A stretch of 64,000 nucleotides of DNA, taken from NCBI GenBank assembly GCA_019352055.1, contig JABBOB010000002.1, forward strand, positions 1-64,000. The letters are read 5' to 3'. The translations under genes were made by a program, and so were the position numbers. Within the stretch, counting starts at the first letter, position 1, and each line of letters opens with the position of its first letter. The notes under the pieces are model-generated. The model was not told where the DNA came from. It saw nothing but the letters and a program-made list of their open reading frames with translations, and did not search any database. Shown here in pieces: positions 15,969 through 23,318 of the stretch. This DNA comes from Acidobacteriota bacterium (lineage in GTDB: Bacteria; Actinomycetota; Actinomycetes; Actinomycetales; Microbacteriaceae).

Positions 15969-16930
15969 CAAGAGTGGCCGCTGTTCCCGCCCCGCCGCCC
16001 GGCGGCCTCCGTGGCGCCATCGATCTCGCGCCGCTGGTCGCCAGGCAGAACCAGCAGGCCGCGCGGGGGACCGCCGCCCCGGCGGGGGAGGCCCCGACCG
16101 GCACCCCCGGCGTCGTCATCGAGGTCGGCGACGCGGAGTTCCCCCGCCTGATCGATCTGTCCCGCACGGTGCCGGTGGTCGTCGCGCTCGTCGCCACGTG
16201 GAGCACCCCGTCGCAGGAACTCGTCGCGTCCCTCCGGACCGTGATCGAGTCCGCGGCCGGCCGCCTCGTGCTCGCGATCGTCGACTCGGATGCGAGCCCG
16301 CAGGTGACTGCGGCGTTCCAGGCGCAGTCCATCCCGACCGTCGTCGCCCTCATCGCCGGCAGCCCCGTCCCCCTCTTCGCCGGCACGCTGCCCGAGGACC
16401 GGATGGTCCCGCTGTTCGAGCAGGTGCTGGAGCTCGCCGAGCAGAACGGCGTGACCGGGACCGTGCCCGGCGTCGAGGCGGACGCCGGAGCAGGGCCAGC
16501 CGAGCCGGAGCCCGAGCCGCTGCCGCCGCTGCACGTCGAGGCGTACGCCGCCATCGACCAGCAGGACTATGCGGAGGCCGCCAGGCTGTTCCGTCTCGCG
16601 ATCGCGCAGGACCCCCGCGACGCCGCGGCGGTCGCCGCGCTCGCCCAGGTCGAGCTGCTCGACCGATTGCGCACGATCCCCGACGACGTCCGCGCGGCGG
16701 CCGCCTCCGACCCGAAGGACGTCGTCGCCGCGCTCCAGGTCGCGGACCTGGATGTCGCGGGCGGCCACGTCGACGACGCGTTCGACCGTCTGCTCGACGC
16801 GTTCGCAGTCGCGGTCGGCGACGACCGCACCGCCATCCGGACCCGGCTGCTCGACTACTTCGCGCTCACCGGCGCCGACGACCCCCGCGTGGCGGCCGCG
16901 CGGCGCAGGCTCGCCACCCTCCTCTACTGA
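15965..16930 (+). CDS. YbbN/CnoX-like thioredoxin-fold + TPR protein lacking CxxC
   Basis: 321 residues if GTG 15965 (overlapping the upstream stop, GTGA) is used; GTG 15974 fits AAGGAG spacing better and removes three residues. An Ala/Pro-rich N-terminus precedes a thioredoxin fold (PVVVALVATWSTPSQELVASL...FQAQSIPTVVALIAG), in which WSTPSQ replaces the WCGPC redox motif, so it cannot do disulfide exchange. After an acidic Pro linker come TPR-like helices (AYAAIDQQDYAEAARLFRLAIAQDPRDAAA...). This is the architecture of YbbN (CnoX) co-chaperones. Cytosolic by sequence. Coupled to the membrane protein upstream. Confidence 0.85.
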   Translation: MTRVAAVPAPPPGGLRGAIDLAPLVARQNQQAARGTAAPAGEAPTGTPGVVIEVGDAEFPRLIDLSRTVPVVVALVATWSTPSQELVASLRTVIESAAGRLVLAIVDSDASPQVTAAFQAQSIPTVVALIAGSPVPLFAGTLPEDRMVPLFEQVLELAEQNGVTGTVPGVEADAGAGPAEPEPEPLPPLHVEAYAAIDQQDYAEAARLFRLAIAQDPRDAAAVAALAQVELLDRLRTIPDDVRAAAASDPKDVVAALQVADLDVAGGHVDDAFDRLLDAFAVAVGDDRTAIRTRLLDYFALTGADDPRVAAARRRLATLLY

Positions 16931-16955
16931 GTCGACGGGAAGCTGAGTCGACGGG
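16927..16955. repeat. Two direct copies of CTGAGTCGACGGG, 16 bp apart
   Basis: The 13-mer occurs at 16927-16939, where it contains the stop codon of the YbbN-like gene, and again at 16943-16955. A local duplication or a paired binding site between convergent genes; meaning unknown. Confidence 0.4.
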
Positions 16956-17006
16956 CGGAGGCCTCCGGCGGTCGGCTGATCGCTGGCCCGCAGCCCGCGA
17001 TCCCTG

Positions 17007-18470
17007 TCAGTAGGCGCCCGACGAGCTGACCACGGCCTTGGCGGTGCGCCACAGGATCTGGAGGTCCTGGGTCATCGACCAGTTCTCGACGTAGTAGAGA
17101 TCGAGACGGATGCCGTCGGCCCAGTCGAGATCGGACCGGCCGCTGACCTGCCACAGGCCCGAGAGACCGGGCGTGACGGCGAGGCGGCGCAGCTCGCGGC
17201 GGTCGTACTCGGACACCTCCGAGGGGAGGGCGGGGCGCGGGCCGACGAGGCTCATGTCGCCGCGGAGCACGTTCACGAGCTGGGGCAGCTCGTCGAGCGA
17301 GTAGCGGCGCAGGACATGGCCGACTCGAGTGATGCGCGGGTCGTCCGCCATCTTGAACAGGCCCTTGCCGTGATCCGCGGTCAGCTCCGCGCGGCGCACA
17401 TCGGCGTCGGCGGCCATCGAGCGGAACTTCAGGATGGAGAAGGGCTCGCCGTCACGGCCGACCCGCTCCTGGCGGTAGATCACGCCGCCGGCGCTGTCCC
17501 GGTGCACGAGCAGGGCGATGACCGCGAGCACGGGTGCGAGCACGACGAGCGCGGCCGCGGAGGCGGCGATGTCGAACAGGCGCTTGGCCAGGCGACCGAG
17601 GCCGGCCTGATGCGGCGTCTCGACGTGGATCAAGGGCAGGCCGGCGACCGGGCGGAGGTGGATTCGCGAGCCTCCGACGTCCGTGAGGCTCGGGGCGACG
17701 ACCAGGTGCTGCTGGGGCTCGAGATGCCAGGCGAGGTCGCGGATGCGGTCGGCCGGCAGGTGGTCGCTGCTCGTCGCCATCACGGTGTCGGCGTCGAGGG
17801 TTCGGAGCGCGTCCGGGACGTCGTCGACGCCGCCGACGATGCGCAGGTCGGCGATGGTGCCCTCCGACGGGCCGTCGGTGAGCGCGACGCCCACCACGCG
17901 ATAGCCGTGGCCCGGCTGGCGGGCGAGATCGAGCGCGGTCCGCACGACGGTCTCGGTCGAGCCGAGCAGGACGACGCGGTGCGAGTCGAGGCCTGCGGCG
18001 CGGCGGGTCATGAGGTGACGACGCCACAGCCACCGGCCGGCGACCAGCAGCACCGTGCCGACCGGCACGACGGCGCCGGCCCAGACGCGGGACAGGTCGA
18101 TGCCGAGGAAGAAGCCCAGCACGATCGTGATGACGAGCGTCGCGACACCGGCACGGATGACGCGGCGGTACTCCGTGGTCCCCGTGCCGATCTCGTCCTC
18201 GTCGCGCGAGTCGACGACCGCGAGCGCGGCGATCCACAGCACCGCCAGCGCGAGCGACACGACCGGATACGGCAGCGCGGCGGCGTACTCCTGCTGGTGC
18301 GACACCGGCCCGACCGAACCGAACAGCAGGAGATGCCCGACGAGCACGGTCGCCGCGACGATCAGGGTGTCGGTCGTGGCGAGCTGCAGCGCGAGGCGCC
18401 GCGACCAGCGCATCTCGGCCCGGGTACGGCTCGCGGTGGTCGTCTGGAGGGTGACGGAGGAGGCGGTCAT
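17007..18470 (-). CDS. Exopolysaccharide priming sugar-1-phosphate transferase (WbaP/WcaJ-type)
   Basis: 487 residues from ATG 18470, preceded by AAGGA. N-terminal membrane bundle of four to five segments (ATTDTLIVAATVLVGHLLLF ... VRAGVATLVITIVLGFFLGI), a Rossmann-like CoA-binding domain (SHRVVLLGSTETVVRTALDLARQ), one further membrane segment and the bacterial sugar-transferase domain: KRLFDIAASAAALVVLAPVLAV, IYRQERVGRDGEPFSILKFRSM, LRRYSLDELPQLVNVLRGDMSLVGPRPALPSEV, TPGLSGLWQVSGRSDL. It transfers a hexose-1-phosphate from UDP-sugar to undecaprenyl phosphate, the first step of exopolysaccharide synthesis. No other polysaccharide genes are adjacent, so it works with genes elsewhere. Confidence 0.92.
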   Translation of the reverse strand: MTASSVTLQTTTASRTRAEMRWSRRLALQLATTDTLIVAATVLVGHLLLFGSVGPVSHQQEYAAALPYPVVSLALAVLWIAALAVVDSRDEDEIGTGTTEYRRVIRAGVATLVITIVLGFFLGIDLSRVWAGAVVPVGTVLLVAGRWLWRRHLMTRRAAGLDSHRVVLLGSTETVVRTALDLARQPGHGYRVVGVALTDGPSEGTIADLRIVGGVDDVPDALRTLDADTVMATSSDHLPADRIRDLAWHLEPQQHLVVAPSLTDVGGSRIHLRPVAGLPLIHVETPHQAGLGRLAKRLFDIAASAAALVVLAPVLAVIALLVHRDSAGGVIYRQERVGRDGEPFSILKFRSMAADADVRRAELTADHGKGLFKMADDPRITRVGHVLRRYSLDELPQLVNVLRGDMSLVGPRPALPSEVSEYDRRELRRLAVTPGLSGLWQVSGRSDLDWADGIRLDLYYVENWSMTQDLQILWRTAKAVVSSSGAY

Positions 18471-18803
18471 GGTCCTTGTGGGGGTCGGACCGGGGCCGGC
18501 GGCGTTTCGGGTGCACGTCGGTCCGGGAGGACTGGTGGGTCGTCGTCGGCGCGGGGGCGCTGGACTCACCGGTCCGGGTGGGGGAGGGGCTGAGCTGGGG
18601 TGCTGCTGATCGCCCGGTGGAGCCGGGTGACCGGAGGAGCCGTGGGGCGGCTCCGCCTTCGTGTTCGTGTCGTGCTGCGGGGGAGCAGCCGGTTCGCCGA
18701 GCGGGTGATCCGAAGGTATTCCTGTCGGCCGCCGGGGGACAAGCCGTGTCCCCCGGTCTGCGGACCCCAGTTCGGGGTGCACGGCCTCCGCGACGACGCC
18801 GGT
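18471..18803. other. 333-bp gap: long leader of the sugar transferase and glgB terminator
   Basis: No supported gene. On the minus strand it would hold the promoter and ~240-nt leader of the sugar transferase; TACCTT at 18718-18713 is the only -10-like box I see. A 7-bp stem GGAGCCG/CGGCTCC (18636-18654) lies in that leader. The end near glgB holds the terminator at 18732-18756. Confidence 0.4.
18732..18756 (-). terminator. Terminator of the glgE-glgB operon
   Basis: CCGGGGGACA (18732-18741) and TGTCCCCCGG (18747-18756) form a perfect 10-bp stem with a 5-nt loop, 48 nt beyond the glgB stop on the minus strand. Confidence 0.7.
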
Positions 18804-21035
18804 CTAGCGGTGCGCCTTGGGCTTGAGGAACAGCGCGCCGAGCGGCGGAAGGGTCAGGACCACCGACGCCGGCTGGCCGTGAGAGGGCTCCGCCTCGGCG
18901 ACCGCGGAGCCGTAGTTGCCGACCCCGGAGCCGCCGAACTCCCCGGCGTCGCTGTTCAGCAGCTCCTCCCACGTGCCGGCGAAGGGCAACCCGATCCGGT
19001 AGTCGCCCACGGGGCGGCCGGAGAAGTTGAAGATGCACGCGATCGGGTTGCCGTCCCGGTCCCAGCGGAGGAAGGCGACCACGCTGTTCGCGGCGTCCGC
19101 GCCGTCGATCCAGCTGAACCCGGCGGCCGAGGTGTCCTGCTGCCAGAACGCGGGGTTGTCCCGGTACACCCGGTTGAGCTGGCCGACGTAGCCGAGCAGG
19201 GACCGGTGCGCCGGCTGGTCGAGGATCCACCAGTCGAGTCCGCGCTCCTGGCTCCATTCGCTGCGCTGCCCGAACTCCTGGCCCATGAAGAGCAGCTGCT
19301 TGCCCGGGTGCGCCCACTGGAACGCGAGGTAGGCGCGCACGTTCGCGATCTGCTGCCACGGGTCGCCCGGCATCTTGCCGATCAGCGATCCCTTGCCGTG
19401 CACGACCTCGTCGTGGCTGATCGGGAGGATGAAGTTCTCGCTGAACGCGTACACGAACGAGAACGTCAGCTCGTTCTGGTGGTAGCTGCGCCACATCGGG
19501 TCGTTCGCGATGTACCGCAGCGAGTCGTTCATCCAGCCCATGTTCCACTTGAGCCCGAAGCCGAGCCCGCCGTGGTCGGTGGGGTGCGTCACACCGCCCC
19601 AGCTGGTCGACTCCTCGGCCATCATCAGGACGCCGGGGTGCAGCTTGTAGGCGGTGGCCGTCGTCTCCTGCAGGAACCCGATGGCCTCGAGGTTCTCCCG
19701 CCCGCCGTACCGGTTCGGCACCCATTCGCCCTCGTTGCGGGAGTAGTCGAGGTACAGCATGGAGGCGACCGCATCGACGCGCAGGCCGTCGACGTGGAAC
19801 TCGTCGAGCCAGTACAGCGCGTTGGCGACGAGGAAGTTCCGCACCTGGCTGTCCCCGAAGTTCGGGATGAGCGTGCCCCAGTCCATGTGCTCGCCGAGCC
19901 GCGGGTCGCTGTGCTCGTAGAGCGCCTCCCCGTCGAACTTCGCGAGCGCGAAGGCGTCCTTCGGGAAGTGGCCGGGGACCCAGTCCATGTACACGCCGAT
20001 GCGCGCCTGATGCAGGCGGTCGATCAGGTACTTCAGGTCGTCGGGGTGCCCGAAGCGGGAGGTGGGGGCGTAGTAGCCCGTGACCTGGTAGCCCCATGAC
20101 GGCTCGTAGGGGTGCTCGGCGAGCGGGAGGAACTCGACGTGGGTGTAGCCCGTCTCGTGCAGGTAGTCGATCAGCTGATCGGCGGCGTCCCGGTAGCCGA
20201 GCCCCTGCCGCCACGAGCCGAAGTGCATCTCGTAGACGCTGATCGGCTGCTCGATCGGGTTGCTCGCCGCTCGCGCGCTCATCCACCCCGAGTCGCCCCA
20301 GCGGTAGGAGCTCTCGGTGACCACGCTCGCGGTCGCCGGGGCCTGCTCGGCGTGCCGAGCCATCGGGTCCGCCTTCTCGATCCACTCGCCGGCGCGCGTG
20401 AGGATCTCGAACTTGTAGGCGTTGTACGGATCGAGGCCGGGGATGAAGAGCTCCCAGACGCCGGTGGCGTCGAGGCGGCGCATCGCGTAGAGGCGCCCGT
20501 CCCAGGAGTTGAAGTCGCCGATGACCCGAACGGCCTGCGCGTGCGGCGCCCACACCGAGAACGAGGTGCCCCAGGCGCTGCGATCCACGCCGTGCAGCTC
20601 GCGGTGGTGCGCGCCCAGCATCTCCCACAGCCGCTCGTGCCGGCCCTCCCCGAACAGGTGCAGGTCGACGTCGCCGACGCTCGGCAGGTACCGGTAGGGA
20701 TCGTCGGCGGTCCAGGTCGAGTCGTCCTCGTAGACGGTCTCGAGGACGTAGTCCTGGAACCCCGCGATGGAGACGCCCTGCCAGACGCCCCAGCCGATGT
20801 GGCCGAGCTCGACGCGCGCACCCGAGGCGAGCACCGCGACGACCTCGCGTGCCAGCGGGCGCAGCACGCGGATCACGACGGCGTCGACGCCCTCGACCGG
20901 ATGCTGCCCCAGCACCGAGTGCGGGCCGGAATGGGTGCCGTCGGCGAGGTGCGCCAGCACGTCGTCGGCGGGCACGGGCGCGACGGGGGTCGCGTCCGCG
21001 GGAGCCGCGGATGCGGCTTCGGTCTTCTTGGGCAT
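18804..21035 (-). CDS. glgB: 1,4-alpha-glucan branching enzyme
   Basis: 743 residues from ATG 21035 after AGGAGG; ATG 21086, which overlaps the glgE stop (ATGA), is an alternative adding 17 residues. An N-terminal CBM48-type domain (TSFSVWAPHAQAVRVIGDFNSWDGR) and the GH13 (beta/alpha)8 core follow: EMHFGSW, DWVPGHF, GLRVDAVASMLY (catalytic Asp), MMAEESTSWGG (catalytic Glu) and ISHDEVVHGKGSL. It cuts alpha-1,4 chains and re-attaches them by alpha-1,6 bonds. It shares an operon with glgE, whose linear maltosyl-extended chains are its substrate in the GlgE pathway. Cytosolic. Confidence 0.97.
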   Translation of the reverse strand: MPKKTEAASAAPADATPVAPVPADDVLAHLADGTHSGPHSVLGQHPVEGVDAVVIRVLRPLAREVVAVLASGARVELGHIGWGVWQGVSIAGFQDYVLETVYEDDSTWTADDPYRYLPSVGDVDLHLFGEGRHERLWEMLGAHHRELHGVDRSAWGTSFSVWAPHAQAVRVIGDFNSWDGRLYAMRRLDATGVWELFIPGLDPYNAYKFEILTRAGEWIEKADPMARHAEQAPATASVVTESSYRWGDSGWMSARAASNPIEQPISVYEMHFGSWRQGLGYRDAADQLIDYLHETGYTHVEFLPLAEHPYEPSWGYQVTGYYAPTSRFGHPDDLKYLIDRLHQARIGVYMDWVPGHFPKDAFALAKFDGEALYEHSDPRLGEHMDWGTLIPNFGDSQVRNFLVANALYWLDEFHVDGLRVDAVASMLYLDYSRNEGEWVPNRYGGRENLEAIGFLQETTATAYKLHPGVLMMAEESTSWGGVTHPTDHGGLGFGLKWNMGWMNDSLRYIANDPMWRSYHQNELTFSFVYAFSENFILPISHDEVVHGKGSLIGKMPGDPWQQIANVRAYLAFQWAHPGKQLLFMGQEFGQRSEWSQERGLDWWILDQPAHRSLLGYVGQLNRVYRDNPAFWQQDTSAAGFSWIDGADAANSVVAFLRWDRDGNPIACIFNFSGRPVGDYRIGLPFAGTWEELLNSDAGEFGGSGVGNYGSAVAEAEPSHGQPASVVLTLPPLGALFLKPKAHR

Positions 21036-21082
21036 GGTGGCGAACCTCCTGGGGGTCGCGTCGCTCCGAGCCGGAGGCACGG

Positions 21083-23179
21083 TCATCTCTCCTCGACGCT
21101 GAGGATGTGGACCGGCTCCGCGTAGGGGTCGAGGCGGACGAAGTCGTCGGAGCCCCACTCCCACTGAGCGCCGGAGATGAGGTCCCGGACGGTGAACGTG
21201 TCGCCGGGCAGGCGACCGATCTGCGGCAGGTCCAGGTGCACGACGGTCTCGCGCAGCCCGTGCGGGTCGAGGTTGGCGACGACGATGATCGTGTCCGACG
21301 AGCCGGTGCCGGTGAACTCGGCGTCGAGGTGCTTCGAGAAGGCGAGGACGTCGTCGGACTCGGCCCAGTGGAAGTGGATGTTCCGAAGCTGGCCGAGCGC
21401 CGGGTGATGCCGGCGGATCCCGTTCAAGCGCGCGAGGTACGGCGCGAGCGTCGTGCCGAGCATCGCGGCCTTCGCCCAGTCCCGCGGCCGGTACTCGTAC
21501 TTCTCGTTGTCGATGTTCTCCTCGGAACCCGGGCGGGCGACGTTCTCGACGAGCTCGTAGCCCGAGTACACCCCCCACGTCGGTACCGCGGTCGCCGCGA
21601 TCGCCGCGCGGATCTTGTACGCGGCCGTCCCCCCGAACTGCAGGTAGGGGGTCAGGATGTCGTGGGTGTTCACGAAGAAGTTCGGCCGCATGTAGTCGGC
21701 CGTCTCCTGCGACAGCTCGATCAGGTAGTCGGTGAGATCCCGCTTCGTGTTGCGCCAGGTGAAGTACGTGTAGCTCTGCTGGAAGCCGACCTTCGCCAGC
21801 CCTCGCATCATCGGCGGCTTCGTGAACGCCTCCGCCAGGAAGATCACGTCGGGGTGCGCCGCGTTCACGTCGTGGATGAGCCGCTCCCAGAACCCGAGGG
21901 GCTTGGTGTGCGGGTTGTCGATCCGGAAGATGTGCACGCCTCGGTCGATCCAGGTCTGGAAGACGCGGCGCATCTCGGCGTACGACCCCTCCGGATCGTT
22001 GTCGAAGTTCAGCGGGTAGATGTCCTGGTACTTCTTCGGCGGGTTCTCGGCGTAGGCGATCGTGCCGTCGGCGAGGGTCGTGAAGAACTCGGGGTGCGAG
22101 GTGACCCACGGGTGGTCGGGGGAGGCCTGCAGCGCGATGTCGAGCGCGATCTCCAGGTGCAGCCGCCCGGCGGCCTCGAGGAAGTCGAGGAAGTCCTGCT
22201 CCGTGCCGAGATCCGGGTGGATGGCGTCGTGGCCGCCCGCCTCCGAGCCGATGCCGTAGGGCGAGCCCGGGTCGTTCGGCCCCGCGGTGAGGGTGTTGTT
22301 CGGTCCCTTGCGGTTGGTCCGCCCGATCGGGTTCACCGGCGGGATGTACACGACGTCGAAGCCCATCTCGGCGATCGCGGGCAGCCGCTGCGCGGCGCTG
22401 CGGAACGTGCCGGAGGTCCAGGAGCCGTCGTCGTGGCGGACGGCGCCCTCGGAGCGGGGGAAGAACTCGTACCAGGAGCCGTAGCCTGCACGCAGGCGCT
22501 CGACGCGCAGCGTGCGGGTCGGGCCGGAGGTGACGAGGCTCGAGATCGGGGCGAGCGCGATGGCGTCGGCCACCCGCCCCTCGGTGACGATGCTCCATCG
22601 GGTGCCCGCGTCGGTGTCGCTCTCCCGCAGCGAGGCGGCCGTGTGGCGGAACAGGGCTGGCGCCTCGTCGCCGCGCCCGGCGTCCTCCGCGGCGCGCTCG
22701 AGCAGCCGGGCCGCCTCCTCGAACATGAGGTCGACGTCGATGCCGGCGGGGATCTTGATCCCGGCGTCGTGCAGCCAGGTGCCCCAGTCGTCGAGCCAGG
22801 CGTCGACGTGCCACGTCCACGAGCCGACCTCGTCCACCTGCACCGACGCGGTCCAGCGGCCGAGCCCCGGGTTGACCTGCACCATGGGGCGCCGGACCGT
22901 GCGACCGGACGGCGCCGTCAGCACCACGGCGGCGTCGATCACGTCGTGGCCCTCCTTGAAGACGGTCGCCGAGAACGGCACCACCTCGCCGGCGAACGAC
23001 TTGGCCGGCCAGAGGTCGTCCGGCTGCTGCGGCGACAGATCGAGGATGGGGATCCGGCCGAGGACGGGGCGCCAGCGGTCCGCCTGGCGCGCGCTCTTGC
23101 GGCCCTGCCCTGCGCGCGTACCGCTCCCCGTCGCCCGCGTCGCGGATCGGCCGGTATTCGCTGCCTGGGTGTCAGCCAC
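21083..23179 (-). CDS. glgE: Alpha-1,4-glucan:maltose-1-phosphate maltosyltransferase GlgE
   Basis: About 698 residues. I choose GTG 23179 because TAGGGT ends 6 bp upstream, the leaderless spacing seen elsewhere; the track uses GTG 23185. Motifs typical of GlgE: GSPYGIGSEAGGHDAIHPDLGT, ASPDHPWVTSHPEFF, PPKKYQDIYPLNFDND, the nucleophile region FRIDNPHTKP and acid/base region FLAEAFTKPP. It extends alpha-glucan with maltose from maltose-1-phosphate. The maltose-1-phosphate source (TreS/Pep2 or GlgM) is not in this window. Divergent from glgP, with overlapping control region; glgB follows and is translationally close. Confidence 0.95.
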   Translation of the reverse strand: MADTQAANTGRSATRATGSGTRAGQGRKSARQADRWRPVLGRIPILDLSPQQPDDLWPAKSFAGEVVPFSATVFKEGHDVIDAAVVLTAPSGRTVRRPMVQVNPGLGRWTASVQVDEVGSWTWHVDAWLDDWGTWLHDAGIKIPAGIDVDLMFEEAARLLERAAEDAGRGDEAPALFRHTAASLRESDTDAGTRWSIVTEGRVADAIALAPISSLVTSGPTRTLRVERLRAGYGSWYEFFPRSEGAVRHDDGSWTSGTFRSAAQRLPAIAEMGFDVVYIPPVNPIGRTNRKGPNNTLTAGPNDPGSPYGIGSEAGGHDAIHPDLGTEQDFLDFLEAAGRLHLEIALDIALQASPDHPWVTSHPEFFTTLADGTIAYAENPPKKYQDIYPLNFDNDPEGSYAEMRRVFQTWIDRGVHIFRIDNPHTKPLGFWERLIHDVNAAHPDVIFLAEAFTKPPMMRGLAKVGFQQSYTYFTWRNTKRDLTDYLIELSQETADYMRPNFFVNTHDILTPYLQFGGTAAYKIRAAIAATAVPTWGVYSGYELVENVARPGSEENIDNEKYEYRPRDWAKAAMLGTTLAPYLARLNGIRRHHPALGQLRNIHFHWAESDDVLAFSKHLDAEFTGTGSSDTIIVVANLDPHGLRETVVHLDLPQIGRLPGDTFTVRDLISGAQWEWGSDDFVRLDPYAEPVHILSVEER

Positions 23180-23185
23180 GTGCAC

Positions 23186-23191
23186 ACCCTA
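23186..23191 (-). promoter_or_regulatory. -10 box (TAGGGT) of glgE
   Basis: On the minus strand TAGGGT is followed by 6 bp and then GTG 23179, giving a leaderless glgE transcript. Confidence 0.5.
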
Positions 23192-23244
23192 CGAGAACCG
23201 ATTGGAAGCCGTATGGGTGGATCCGGGGAGCGCAGCACGTCGCC

Positions 23245-23256
23245 GTAAGCGTTTGC
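23245..23256. promoter_or_regulatory. LacI/GalR-type operator candidate (GTAAGCGTTTGC)
   Basis: GTAAGCGTTTGC is a near-palindrome with the central CG and AA/TT flanks of LacI-family operators. It overlaps TTGCAT (23253-23258), which could be the glgP -35, in the 139-bp gap between divergent glgE and glgP. A sugar-responsive repressor is a reasonable guess; none is encoded here. Confidence 0.35.
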
Positions 23257-23283
23257 ATCGGTGCGACCCGGACGCCGTAATCT
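23253..23283 (+). promoter_or_regulatory. glgP promoter (TTGCAT -19 bp- TAATCT)
   Basis: TTGCAT (23253) and TAATCT (23278-23283) give a promoter with a short leader and GAGGAG ribosome binding site (23302-23307) before GTG 23319. Confidence 0.5.
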
Positions 23284-23318
23284 GACCGAGCCACCGAGGT
23301 CGAGGAGCCGTCCCGCAA

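Noticed and set aside
17452-22820. Very long minus-strand ORFs of 1058 and 1338 residues over the sugar transferase/glgB/glgE region
   Set aside because: The first is out of frame and composed of Arg/Ala/Pro; the second is the true glgB frame extended back through glgE. Only glgB and glgE are supported.
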